A stretch of 19,847 bases of DNA from the NCBI GenBank assembly GCA_033764095.1, contig JANRJF010000135.1:1-19847 (forward strand), read 5' to 3'. The notes beneath the pieces are model-generated. The model did not search any database. It was not told where the DNA came from and was given only the letters and a program-made list of their open reading frames with translations. This DNA is from JBDTMT01 sp033764095 (GTDB lineage Bacteria > Desulfobacterota > Binatia > HRBIN30 > CADEER01). Positions 8,103 to 15,950 of the stretch are shown piece by piece (positions within the stretch are counted from its first letter, which is position 1; every line of letters starts with the position of its first letter). The position numbers and the translations under genes are program-made.

Positions 8103-8125
8103 GTATTGGAGCCATGGGAGCGCGA

Positions 8126-9241
8126 GTGGCAGGCAAGCGAGACTTTTACGAGGTGCTGGGCGTCGCCCGCGACGCCAGCGCCGAGGACATCAAGAAGGCC
8201 TACCGCAAGGTCGCGATGAAGTATCACCCGGACAAGAACCCGGGTGACAAGGAGGCCGAGGAGAAGTTCAAGGAAGCCTCGGCCGCCTATCAGGTGCTCT
8301 GCGACGCGGAGCGGCGCGCGCAGTACGACCGCTTCGGCCACGCCGCTTTCGAGCAGGGCGCCGGCTTCGGCGGCTTCGAGTTCAGCGGCGCCGGCTTCGA
8401 GGAGATGTTCGGCGATCTCTTCGGCGATCTGTTCGGCGGCGGCGGCCGGCGCGGCCGCTCGCGCACGCGGCGCGGCGACGACCTGCGCTACGACCTGGAG
8501 ATCGCCTTCGAGGACGCGGTCTTCGGCGCCGAGAAGAAGATCACCGTGCCGCGCCTGGCGAGCTGCGCCGACTGCAAGGGCAGCGGCTCGCGCAACAACG
8601 CACCGCGCGAGACCTGTGGCACCTGCCGCGGCAGCGGCCAGCTGCGCTTCCAGCAGGGCCTGTTCTCGATCGCCAAGACGTGTGGCCAGTGTCAGGGACA
8701 GGGGACGGTGCTGAAGGATCCGTGCCGTAGCTGCGGCGGCGGCGGCGCGGTCCGCACCCAGCAGGCGCTCAGCGTCCGCATCCCGGCCGGCGTCGACACC
8801 GGCTCGCGCCTCAAGCTGCGCGGCGAGGGCGAGAGCGGCCTCAACGGCGGGCCGGCCGGCGACCTCTACGTCGTGCTGCACGTGCAGGAGCACCCGCTCT
8901 TCAGCCGCGAGGGCAACGACGTGCTGTGTGAGGTGCCGATCGGCTTCACCCAGGCGGCGCTCGGCGCCGACATCGAAGTGCCGACCCCACACGGCAAGAT
9001 GAAGGTGAAGGTGCCGGCCGGCACCCAGTCCGGCAACGTCTTCCGCCTCAAGGGCAAGGGCGTGCCCGACGTGCGCGGCTACGGGCAGGGCGACGCGCTG
9101 GTGCGCGTCGTGGTCGAGACGCCTCGCAAGCTCACCGCCAAGCAGCGCGAGCTGCTGGAGGAGTTTGCGCGTCTGAGCGGGGAAGAGGTACATCCGATCA
9201 GCAAGGGGTTCTTCGACAAGATGAAGGAGATGTTCGGCTAG
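8126..9241 (+). CDS. dnaJ: Chaperone DnaJ (Hsp40)
   Basis: J-domain co-chaperone that delivers substrates to DnaK and stimulates its ATPase. The 371 residues carry the J domain (about 5-70) with the essential HPD (34-36), a Gly/Phe-rich linker (about 76-105), and four CxxCxGxG zinc modules (147-154, 164-171, 186-193, 200-207; the last is CRSCGGGG). Two C-terminal peptide-binding beta domains follow, ending FFDKMKEMFG. The GTG at 8126 is chosen because GGGAG (8116-8120) lies 5 nt before it; the in-frame ATG at 8114 adds four residues (MGAR) and has GGAG only 2 nt upstream. The gene sits right after the dnaK terminator. Confidence 0.97.
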   Translation: MAGKRDFYEVLGVARDASAEDIKKAYRKVAMKYHPDKNPGDKEAEEKFKEASAAYQVLCDAERRAQYDRFGHAAFEQGAGFGGFEFSGAGFEEMFGDLFGDLFGGGGRRGRSRTRRGDDLRYDLEIAFEDAVFGAEKKITVPRLASCADCKGSGSRNNAPRETCGTCRGSGQLRFQQGLFSIAKTCGQCQGQGTVLKDPCRSCGGGGAVRTQQALSVRIPAGVDTGSRLKLRGEGESGLNGGPAGDLYVVLHVQEHPLFSREGNDVLCEVPIGFTQAALGADIEVPTPHGKMKVKVPAGTQSGNVFRLKGKGVPDVRGYGQGDALVRVVVETPRKLTAKQRELLEEFARLSGEEVHPISKGFFDKMKEMFG

Positions 9242-9264
9242 CCGGCTGGCCACAGGACGCCCGA

Positions 9265-11025
9265 ATGATCGACTTCCCTCCGTTGCGAATCGGGGGTCAG
9301 GGGGGATGGCCGCATCGCGCGCTCCTGCTCCTGCTGCTCCTGCTGGCGAGCTGCTCCACCTCGTCGGTCCCGCTCGAAGACGCGCCGCTACCCTACCGCC
9401 AGGCGGAGGACGCCTTCCGCCTCGGCAACTACGAGAAGGCGGCGCGCGGCTACACCATCTTCCTCGACAGCGACGCAAGCGACGACTACGACGAGCTCGT
9501 CCCGCGCGCCTACTACCGCCTGGCGTTGTCCGAATACCGCCGCGGTCGCTACCAGGAGTGCCTGTCGGCGCTCGACCGCATGGAGCGCCGCCTGCCGGAC
9601 CGCGAATGGCCGCAGGTCTACACGCTGCGCGGCGACGCCGAGCTGGCGCGTGGCAAGACGATGAGCGCGCTGCGCTGGTGGGAGCAGGCCTACGAATCGT
9701 CCGACGGCGAGGAGAAGCGCGCCGCCAAGCAGCACATCGCCGACGCGCTCGGCCGCATGGATGCGGCGACGCTGAGCAAGGCGCGCGACGTGTTCACCAC
9801 GCCGGCGATGCAGGCGATGGTGGACGCGCGCCTCGGCGGCACCGCCGCGCCGCGCAGCACCAGTGCCGCGGTGCCGGTGTCGGTCGCCGGCCAGCGTGCC
9901 GCCGACGCGGCGACCAAGGCGGCGATGCCGAGCGGCACGCCGTCCGACAAGCCGGTGCCGGCGACGGCGCGCATCGGCGTGTTGCTGCCGCTCACCGGCG
10001 AGTACGCGCCCTACGGCGAACGCTCGCTGAACGGCATCTAGCTGGCGCTCGGCCCGCTCGCCGACCGGCTCGACGTGAAGGACACCAAGGGCGATCCGGC
10101 GGCGGCGCGCGCCGCGCTCGACGCGATGATGCTCGACCCCAACGTCGTCGCCGTGATCGGCCCGCTGCGCAGCAAGGAAGCGGAGATGGTGGCGCCGCGT
10201 GCCGAGCGCGCCGGCCTGCCCATGGTGGTGCTGGCGCAGCAGGAGGGCATCACCGGCCAGTGGGTGGTGCAACCGGCGATGACCACCGCCCGGCAGGCGA
10301 GCGAACTGGCCCAGTACGCCGTCGCCAGCAAGGGGCTGAAGCGCTTCGGCATCCTCTACCCCAACGACCCGTACGGCATCGCCCTGTCCACCGCCTTCCG
10401 CGAGCAGGTCGAACAGCGCGGCGGCCAGGTGGTCGGTTCGGTGACCTACGACGGCAAGCAGCGTGAGTTCTCGGTCGAGATGCTCAGCGTCAACAAGTGG
10501 ATCTCGGGCGACGGCATGCAGGCGCTGTTCATCCCCGACTTCGCGCCGACGGCGATCCCGCTCGCCACCCAACTGCGCAAGGCCCATCCCGACCTGGTGC
10601 TGCTCGGCAGCAACGGCTGGAACGATCCCGGCGCGCTCGGTCCGGCCGCCGCCGAGCTCGACGGCGCCGTCTTCGTCGACGGCTTCTTCGCCAGCAGCAC
10701 GCGCCCGGCGACCCAGCAGTTCGTCGCCGCCTACCGCAGCTCGTACGCGAACGCGACGCCGGAGATCCTCGAAGCGCAGGCCTACGACGCCGCCCTGCTG
10801 GTCGCCCGTGCGCTGCAATCCGGCGCCCGCAGCCGACTGCAGATGGCGCAGGCGCTGAAAGCGCCGCGCACGCTCGAAGGCGCCGGCGGCACGCTCGGCG
10901 TCTCGGCCAACGGCATCCAACGTCAACTCTTCCTGCTCAAGCTGACCAACGGCACGATCAGCGAGATCGCGCTGACCAGCGCGCCGCCGGCGCGCGCCGC
11001 CGTCGCGGTGCCGGTGCCCGACTGA
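9265..11025 (+). pseudogene. LppC/LpoA-like TPR plus periplasmic-binding lipoprotein, interrupted by in-frame TAG
   Basis: One reading frame of 587 codons with a single TAG at 10039-10041 (codon 259). The N-terminus is a lipoprotein signal: eight Leu (20-27), then lipobox LASC with Cys30. Residues about 40-190 are helical and TPR-like (YRQAEDAFRLGNYEKAARGY, later YYRLALSEYRRGRYQECL). From about 232 a type I periplasmic-binding (Leu/Ile/Val-binding-like) domain starts with RIGVLLPLTGEYAPYGERSL, and it continues after the stop with PNVVAVIGPLRSKEAEMVAP and RFGILYPNDPYG to the end. This arrangement matches LppC/LpoA penicillin-binding-protein activators, outer-membrane lipoproteins that stimulate peptidoglycan synthases. 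The TAG stands where relatives have NG-I-Q-L-A, so CAG to TAG is the obvious change. Everything after it is well conserved, which suggests a very recent mutation, suppression, or a sequence error. Re-initiation at the GTG at 10075 would make only a fragment. Confidence 0.85.
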
Positions 11026-11094
11026 TCGGCGTTCCCCTTTGGTGAGGGTCGGGCGCGGCGCGCTCTCCCTGACAGCGAATCAGCAGCCCAGGGC

Positions 11095-12060
11095 ATGCCC
11101 ACCCTCGCGTCGCTCGGTGAGTTCGCCTTCCTCCGGCGCCTGCTGCCGCAGCTGCCGCGCGGGCGCGACGTGCTGCTCGGGCCGGGCGACGACTGCGCGG
11201 TGGTGCACGCGCGGGCGGGCGCCTGGCTGGTGACGGTCGACGCGCTGGTCGAGCACGTCCACTTCCGCCGCGGCTGGTTGACGCCGGCGGCGCTCGGCCG
11301 CCGCGCCTTCGCCGTGAACGCCAGCGACATCGCCGCCATGGGCGGCACGCCGCGCTGGTGCGTCACCCACATCGGCGCGCCGGCGCGCACCGCGGTGACG
11401 GAGCTCGATGCCATCGCCCGCGGCGTCGCCAGCGCCGCGGCCGCCGCCGGCGCGGCCGTGGTCGGCGGCAACCTGTCGCGCGCCGCCGAGCTGTCGGTGA
11501 CCGTGACGCTGATCGGCAGCGCGCCGCCGCGTCCGCTGACCCGCGCCGGCGCGCGCCCCGGCGACGCGATCTACGTCACCGGCACGCTCGGTGACGCGGC
11601 GCTCGGCGTGCGCCTGCTGCGCCGCGATCGCGCCGCGCGCGGCGCGGCCGTGACCCGCTTCCGGCGCCCGACCGCACGCCTTGCCGCCGGCGCGTTGCTG
11701 GCGCGCCGCCGCATTGCCTCGGCGATGATCGACATCAGCGACGGCCTCATGCAGGACCTCGCGCACCTCTGCGCCGCCAGCCGCGTCGGCGCCCGCATCG
11801 AGCCGACCCGCGTGCCATGCCGCGCTGCGGTGCGGCGCGCCGGCCTCGATCTGGCGCTCGCCGGCGGCGAGGACTACGAGCTGCTGTTCACCGTGGCGCC
11901 GCGCCACGCCGCGGCGCTCGCTCGCCACAGCGCCGCGCTCGGCTGTCGCATCACCCGCATCGGGGTCTGCACCGCACCGCGCGATGGGCTACAGCTCGTC
12001 GATACGAGCGGCAGCACGGCCGCCTGGCGCGGCTCCGGCCACGATCATTTCAAGCGCTGA
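11095..12060 (+). CDS. thiL: Thiamine-monophosphate kinase ThiL
   Basis: Phosphorylates thiamine monophosphate with ATP to the active cofactor thiamine diphosphate, the last step of the pathway. The 321 residues fit the family. An N-terminal FAFLRRLLP (10-18) precedes GPGDDCAVV (29-37), the TD-like VDALVEHVHF (48-57), NASDIAAMGGTPRW (75-88), VVGGNLSRAAELSVTVTLIG (122-141), DISDGLMQDL (213-222) and LAGGEDYELLF (255-265). Positions 124-126 read GGN where many ThiL have GGD, which binds metal; I recall GGN variants in some delta-type homologues, so this is probably tolerated. It follows the broken lipoprotein gene after 69 nt, with only a weak ribosome site (AGGG) close to the ATG. Confidence 0.96.
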   Translation: MPTLASLGEFAFLRRLLPQLPRGRDVLLGPGDDCAVVHARAGAWLVTVDALVEHVHFRRGWLTPAALGRRAFAVNASDIAAMGGTPRWCVTHIGAPARTAVTELDAIARGVASAAAAAGAAVVGGNLSRAAELSVTVTLIGSAPPRPLTRAGARPGDAIYVTGTLGDAALGVRLLRRDRAARGAAVTRFRRPTARLAAGALLARRRIASAMIDISDGLMQDLAHLCAASRVGARIEPTRVPCRAAVRRAGLDLALAGGEDYELLFTVAPRHAAALARHSAALGCRITRIGVCTAPRDGLQLVDTSGSTAAWRGSGHDHFKR

Positions 12061-12075
12061 GCGCTGACCTTTCCG

Positions 12076-12103
12076 GCGATAGGCGATAAGCCATAAGCGA
12101 TAG
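12076..12103. repeat. Four tandem heptamers before larB
   Basis: GCGATAG, GCGATAA, GCCATAA and GCGATAG are in direct tandem, ending 5 nt before the larB ATG. TAG or TAA recurs every 7 nt, so all three forward frames are stopped. The run occupies the place of the larB ribosome site, and no Shine-Dalgarno sequence is visible. It shares the 7-nt period and stop-rich character of the junction hairpins but has no inverted partner here. Confidence 0.75.
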
Positions 12104-12108
12104 GCGCG

Positions 12109-12858
12109 ATGACTCCGGACAAACTGCGCGACATTCTCGCCCGCCTGGCGCGCGGCGAGCTCGACGCCGATGCCGCGTTCGAGTCGGTGAAGCGCCTGCC
12201 GTTCGAGGACCTCGGCTTTGCCAAGGTCGATCATCACCGCGCCCTGCGCGCCGGCCTGCCCGAGGTGATCTACGCGCCGGGCAAGACCGCCGAGCAGATC
12301 GTCGGCGTGGCGCGCGCGCTGCGCGACAGCGGCCAGAGCGTCCTGATCACGCGCCTGAGCGCCGACGCCGCGCCGCCGGTGCTTGCCGCGCTGCCCGAGC
12401 TCACCTACGCCGCCACCGCGCGCATCGCCCATTGGCGTGCCGCGGCGACGCCGCCGAACGGGCGCGGTACCATCGTCGTCGCCGCCGCCGGTACGGCGGA
12501 TCTGCCGGTCGCCGAGGAGGCGGCGCTGACCGCCGAATTGCTCGGCAACGCCGTCGACCGCGTCACCGACGTCGGCGTCGCCGGCATTCACCGCCTCTTC
12601 GCCCACCACGACCGGTTGCGCGCCGCCAGTGTGCTGATCGTCGTCGCCGGCATGGAGGGGGCGCTGCCCAGCGTGGTCGGCGGGCTGGTCGACCGGCCGC
12701 TGATCGCGGTGCCGACCAGCATCGGCTACGGCGCCAGCTTCGGCGGCCTCGCCGCGCTGCTCGCCATGCTGAACTCCTGCGCCGCCGGAGTCACGGTGGT
12801 GAACGTCGACAACGGCTTCGGCGCCGCCGTCGCCGCGCACCTGATCAACCGCGCCTGA
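12109..12858 (+). CDS. larB: Nickel-pincer cofactor biosynthesis protein LarB
   Basis: LarB carboxylates the pyridinium ring of nicotinic acid adenine dinucleotide and hydrolyses the product, the first step to the nickel-pincer nucleotide cofactor of lactate racemase and other LarA-type enzymes. At 249 residues it has the typical N-terminal region (LGFAKVDHHRALRAGLPEVI at 35-54, then YAPGKT) and a C-terminal PurE-like carboxylase core: AGTADLPVAEEA (127-138), DVGVAGIHRL (154-163), GMEGALPSVVGGLVDRPLIA (181-200), TSIGYGASFGG (203-213), NSCAAGV (222-228) and VNVDNGFGAA (231-240). LarC, LarE and LarA are not in the window. It is 48 nt after thiL, separated by heptamer repeats, and is the last gene of the plus-strand run before the toxin-antitoxin pair. 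Confidence 0.95.
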   Translation: MTPDKLRDILARLARGELDADAAFESVKRLPFEDLGFAKVDHHRALRAGLPEVIYAPGKTAEQIVGVARALRDSGQSVLITRLSADAAPPVLAALPELTYAATARIAHWRAAATPPNGRGTIVVAAAGTADLPVAEEAALTAELLGNAVDRVTDVGVAGIHRLFAHHDRLRAASVLIVVAGMEGALPSVVGGLVDRPLIAVPTSIGYGASFGGLAALLAMLNSCAAGVTVVNVDNGFGAAVAAHLINRA

Positions 12859-12941
12859 GCGCGGCGCGGGGCCGTCGGGCGACGACTGCCGATCCCCCAC
12901 CAGGCCAGCGGACAGGGACGGATGGCTCGGCGCGCAGTCGG

Positions 12942-12971
12942 ATATGGGTTGATGATATGGGTGACCCATAT
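12942..12971 (+). promoter_or_regulatory. vapBC palindromic operator with a third half-site
   Basis: ATATGGGT-G-ACCCATAT (12955-12971) is a perfect 17-nt palindrome, and the same half-site ATATGGGT is repeated directly at 12942-12949, 13 nt upstream. It is AT-richer than its surroundings and includes the vapB start codon. GGTGA (12960-12964), 5 nt before the ATG, can act as the ribosome site. Antitoxins of this kind normally repress their own operon through such repeats, so this is the likely autoregulatory site. Confidence 0.7.
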
Positions 12972-13209
12972 GAAAACGACCGTCGAGATCGACGACCGAC
13001 TCCTGGAGCGGGCGAAGCGACATGCGTCGGCGCACGGCACGACCCTGCGCGCGGTCGTCGAGGAGGCGCTGCGGGCGCGGCTGGCACCGCGGCCCGAGGC
13101 GCACGCGCGCTATCGCTTCGCGCCGCCAACGGTGCGCGGTACGAGCGCGCCGACGATCGACGTGGCCGACCGCAACGCGCTCTACGATCTCCTCGCCGAT
13201 CGGCGATGA
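12970..13209 (+). CDS. vapB: VapB-family ribbon-helix-helix antitoxin
   Basis: 79-residue DNA-binding antitoxin. The N-terminus MKTTVEIDDRLLERAKRHA is the classic ribbon-helix-helix of VapB-type proteins: an antiparallel beta strand, then two helices through TTLRAVVEEALRARL at 24-38. The C-terminal ~40 residues are the flexible toxin-binding tail. In-frame starts exist upstream at 12922 and 12952, but the ATG at 12970 begins exactly at the conserved fold and follows GGTGA. Its stop overlaps the toxin start (ATGA, 13206-13209), indicating translational coupling. It should neutralise the PIN toxin and repress the operon through the operator upstream. Confidence 0.9.
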   Translation: MKTTVEIDDRLLERAKRHASAHGTTLRAVVEEALRARLAPRPEAHARYRFAPPTVRGTSAPTIDVADRNALYDLLADRR

Positions 13210-13639
13210 TCGCCATCGATACCAACGTGCTCGTCTGCGCCCATCGCGAGGAGATGCCGCTACACGCGCCGGCGCTCGAACGGTTGCGCATGCTGGCAGA
13301 GGGCGGCACGCCATGGGCGCTCCCCATCTTCTGCGTCGAGGAGCTCGTGCGCGTCGTCACCCACCCGCGCGTGTTCCATCCACCGACGGATCTCGAGACG
13401 GCGCTCGCCTTCCTCGACCAGGTGCTGGGCAGTCCGTCCGCCAGGATGGTGTTGCCCGGTCCAACCTTTCCCGCTCGTTTCGCCGAGGCATGTCGCGACG
13501 GTGCCGTGCAGGGCAAAATCTCGCCTTCGACGCGCAGTTGGTGGCGGTCTGCCGCGAGCACGGCATCGCGGAGATCCTGACCGAGGATCGCGACTTCGCG
13601 CGCTTCGGTGCGGCGCGGCCGATCCGGCTGCAGCGGTAG
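13206..13639 (+). pseudogene. vapC: VapC-family PIN-domain toxin, frameshifted
   Basis: PIN-domain ribonuclease toxin paired with vapB. The first part reads MIAIDTNVLVCAH (first metal-binding Asp5), then FCVEELVRVVTHPRVF (acidic residue near Glu46), up to about codon 103. Near the AAAA run at 13515-13518 the frame is lost; as written, the product ends at 13580 in unrelated residues. The PIN C-terminus continues in the frame one base back: NLAFDAQLVAVCREHG, then ILTEDRDFARF with the remaining acidic residues, to a TAG at 13637-13639. Adding one A (GGC AAA AAT CTC) restores a continuous ~144-residue VapC. The copy is therefore either inactivated or reflects a homopolymer sequencing error. Confidence 0.85.
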
Positions 13640-13690
13640 CGTCGCGTCGTCCGGCCTCGCGCCGGGACCCAGCGTGCCTGCGTGAAATGA

Positions 13691-13708
13691 CCCGCCGCCG
13701 CAGGCGGG
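13691..13708. terminator. Possible hairpin between vapC and the GT9 gene
   Basis: CCCGCC (13691-13696) pairs with GGCGGG (13703-13708) around 6 nt in the 139-nt convergent gap. A second perfect palindrome, GGCTGCGCAGCC, is at 13758-13769. Neither has a T-tract. They could end transcription from either side, but GC-rich DNA produces such stems often. Confidence 0.35.
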
Positions 13709-13778
13709 CGGATCGATCGAGCCGCGCCGCCGGCCGGTCTCCGCGCCGGTGTCGCGCGGCTGCGCAGCCCGCCCGCGC

Positions 13779-14810
13779 CTACGTCGCACCGTCCAGCCAG
13801 GCGTGCAGCGCGGCGCTGACCTGTGACGGCTCGATCGCGTCGACGTCGCGGCCAGGCGGCGGCGAGACCGCCGTGCTGCGCCACAGCGGGCCGAACTCGG
13901 CCGCCGGGTAGCGCGCGTAGAGCACCAGCGTCGGCACGCCGAGCAGAGCGGCGAAGTGCAGCGGACCGCTGTCGCAGCCGAGGGCGAGGTCGACGTCGCC
14001 GAGCGCCGCGCGCAGGCGCGCGTAGGAGGGATCGATCGGCACCACCTCGGTGGTGGCGCGCGCCAGCAGCAGGCGGCCGCGCAACTCGTGCGTGATCCGC
14101 CGCCGTACACCGTTGACCAGGCAGTGGACGCGCCGTCGCCGCGCCAGTTCGGTCAATACGCGGGCGAAGTGGCGGGCCGGCCAGACCTTCTCCGGCTTGC
14201 TGGCGTGCGGGTGAATGAACAGGCGCAGCGGCCGGTCGGCGCGGATCGCCCGCGGCGGGGACAGTGGCCAATCGAGCTGCAGCTCGATCCCGCACGCCGC
14301 CCGCACCAGCGCGATCCACTTTTCCACCTGGTGCGCGTGCGGCGCCACCGGCACGACGCAGGTGAAGGCCGACTCCCCGAGGCCGCGCTCGACGCCGAGC
14401 AGCGCATCCTGTTTTGGATCGCGGGTGACGGCGCGCACCGGCACGTCGTCGAGCGCCGCCGCCAGCCAGGCGACGCTCGCCCAGTGCGAGCAGTCGATCA
14501 GCGCCTGGTAGCGCGCGGCGCGCAAGGTGGCGACGAGAGCGGGCGGGAAGGGCTGGCGCGGGTCGGGACCGGGCGACACGCCGATCAGGCGGCAGGCGAC
14601 CTGCGGAAAGGCGCGCACCAGTGCGACGTGCTCGTCGCGGATCAGCCAGTCGACGTCGCAGTGCCGCGCCAGCGCGTGCACCACCGGCAGCAGCAGGCAG
14701 ATGTCGCCGATCGCGCCGATGCGCGCGACGAGGACGCGCGGGCGCGTCTCCGCAGCAGTCGCGTCAGCCACGGAGTCCACCGAGGGCGGGCAGATCAGTT
14801 CGTCGGGCAT
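13779..14810 (-). CDS. Glycosyltransferase family 9 (heptosyltransferase-like)
   Basis: GT9 enzymes transfer heptose or related sugars from ADP-sugars to LPS core at the cytoplasmic face. The 343-residue product has the N-terminal RPRVLVARIGAIGDICLLLP (23-42), the mid-protein HASKPEKVWPARHFARVL (202-219) with the Lys-x-x-Lys-x-Trp element of the family, and the C-terminal donor-site LGCDSGPLHFAALLGVPTL (277-295). The start is uncertain: the frame is open to a GTG at 14870, the ATG at 14810 is chosen, and a GTG at 14771 would begin closer to the fold. It lies 69 nt after the preceding glycosyltransferase gene and is the last gene of the minus-strand polysaccharide operon. Heptose as the actual substrate is not established. 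Confidence 0.9.
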   Translation of the reverse strand: MPDELICPPSVDSVADATAAETRPRVLVARIGAIGDICLLLPVVHALARHCDVDWLIRDEHVALVRAFPQVACRLIGVSPGPDPRQPFPPALVATLRAARYQALIDCSHWASVAWLAAALDDVPVRAVTRDPKQDALLGVERGLGESAFTCVVPVAPHAHQVEKWIALVRAACGIELQLDWPLSPPRAIRADRPLRLFIHPHASKPEKVWPARHFARVLTELARRRRVHCLVNGVRRRITHELRGRLLLARATTEVVPIDPSYARLRAALGDVDLALGCDSGPLHFAALLGVPTLVLYARYPAAEFGPLWRSTAVSPPPGRDVDAIEPSQVSAALHAWLDGAT

Positions 14811-14879
14811 CCGTGCGACGCGCATCCGCAGGGAGTGGTGCAGTCGGTGGCCCGAGCCGGGGCACAGCACCGGGCCGGG

Positions 14880-15950
14880 TCATCGAGCACCTGACGCCAC
14901 GTTGGAGAGGATCTCGTGCAGCGTCCCGACCCAGCCGCGCAGCGAGAAGTCGCGCTCGCAGCGCGCCCGCCCGGCGCGGCCCAGCGCGATGCGGCGTTCG
15001 GGTGAGACGAGCAGCGCGCGCAGCGCCGCGTGCCACTCGTGCTCGCCGGTCGCCAGGAAGCCGGTATCGGCTTGCACCAGCGCGCGGTTGATGCCGACCG
15101 GCGAGGCGATCACCGGCAGGCCGGCGGCCATGTACTGCAGCAGCTTGAGGCCGCACTTGCCGCGCTGGAACTCGTTGTCGACCAGTGGCATGACGCCGAC
15201 GTCGAGGTGGCGACCGATCGCCTCCTCGGCGCGCGGGCTCCATTCGAGAAAGCTCCAGCGCAGCGCGTCCGACGGCGGCTGCGGCCGTGGGCGCGAGCAG
15301 ATGACGAACTCGAAGCCGAGCGCGTGCTGCAGGCGGCCGAGCATCTTCCAGTGGGGGTAGAGCGTCTCGCGGATCGACAGGTCGGAGCCCAGCCAGCCGA
15401 CCCGCAGCGGCGCAGTGGGCATGACGTCGCCGGCGTCGTGCAGCGCATAGCGCAGCGGGTCGACGACGGTTGGCAGCAGGGTGACGCGATCGGTGTACTG
15501 GCGGGCGAACTCGGCCAGCGTCGCGTTGCCCGCCGTCACCCAGGCGGCGCGACGACAGATCCATTCGATGTGGGCGCGCTTGTCGCCGAGGTAGATCGCG
15601 TCGTCGAAGTCGAAGACGACGCGCGGGTTGGCGGCGAAGAGGCGCTGCTCCCAGACCTGGCGGCCGCGGTGCAGATCGCGGTTGAGCAGGACGACGTCGA
15701 ACCCGGCGGCGTCGCGCACGTCGCGGCGGCGATGCCAGGTGCGCGTCCACGCCGCGGCGCGGCGCTGCAGGCCGCGCCAGCCCGGCAGGCGTGTCGCCGG
15801 CTGCCAGTAGCGCGACGGCACCAGTGGCCGGTGCGCCACCCGCCAGCCCGCCTCGGCGAGCAGCGGCAGGTACTGGACGACGCGAAAGCGGCTGGCCGGA
15901 TCGTCGCGACTGTGCGAGCAGGCCATGACGCTCGGCCGCGCCGCGCTCAT
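14880..15950 (-). CDS. Glycosyltransferase, GT4/GT1-type
   Basis: 356-residue GT-B glycosyltransferase. The N-terminus has CSHSRDDPASRFRVVQYLPL (10-29), typical of surface-glycan GTs that begin with an SRFR block. It is followed by a FDVVLLNRDLHRG strand, FDFDDAIYL, VTAGNATLAEFA, PLRVGWLGSDLSIRETLYPH and the C-terminal donor-site region GVMPLVDNEFQRGKCGLKLL, then QYMAAGLPVIASPVGIN. The Lys in GKCGLKLLQYMA corresponds to the usual nucleotide-sugar-contacting (K)xxE region, but the family's second Glu is replaced (LLQYMAAG). The ATG at 15950 overlaps the upstream GT4 stop by 4 nt (ATGA), so the two are translationally coupled. Sugar specificity cannot be read from sequence. Confidence 0.88.
   Translation of the reverse strand: MSAARPSVMACSHSRDDPASRFRVVQYLPLLAEAGWRVAHRPLVPSRYWQPATRLPGWRGLQRRAAAWTRTWHRRRDVRDAAGFDVVLLNRDLHRGRQVWEQRLFAANPRVVFDFDDAIYLGDKRAHIEWICRRAAWVTAGNATLAEFARQYTDRVTLLPTVVDPLRYALHDAGDVMPTAPLRVGWLGSDLSIRETLYPHWKMLGRLQHALGFEFVICSRPRPQPPSDALRWSFLEWSPRAEEAIGRHLDVGVMPLVDNEFQRGKCGLKLLQYMAAGLPVIASPVGINRALVQADTGFLATGEHEWHAALRALLVSPERRIALGRAGRARCERDFSLRGWVGTLHEILSNVASGAR

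Noticed and set aside
10075..11025. Separate gene for a substrate-binding protein starting at the GTG at 10075
   Set aside because: It is the same frame as the upstream lipoprotein and begins in the middle of the binding domain, which starts before the TAG. It lacks a signal sequence, so it is the downstream part of the interrupted gene.
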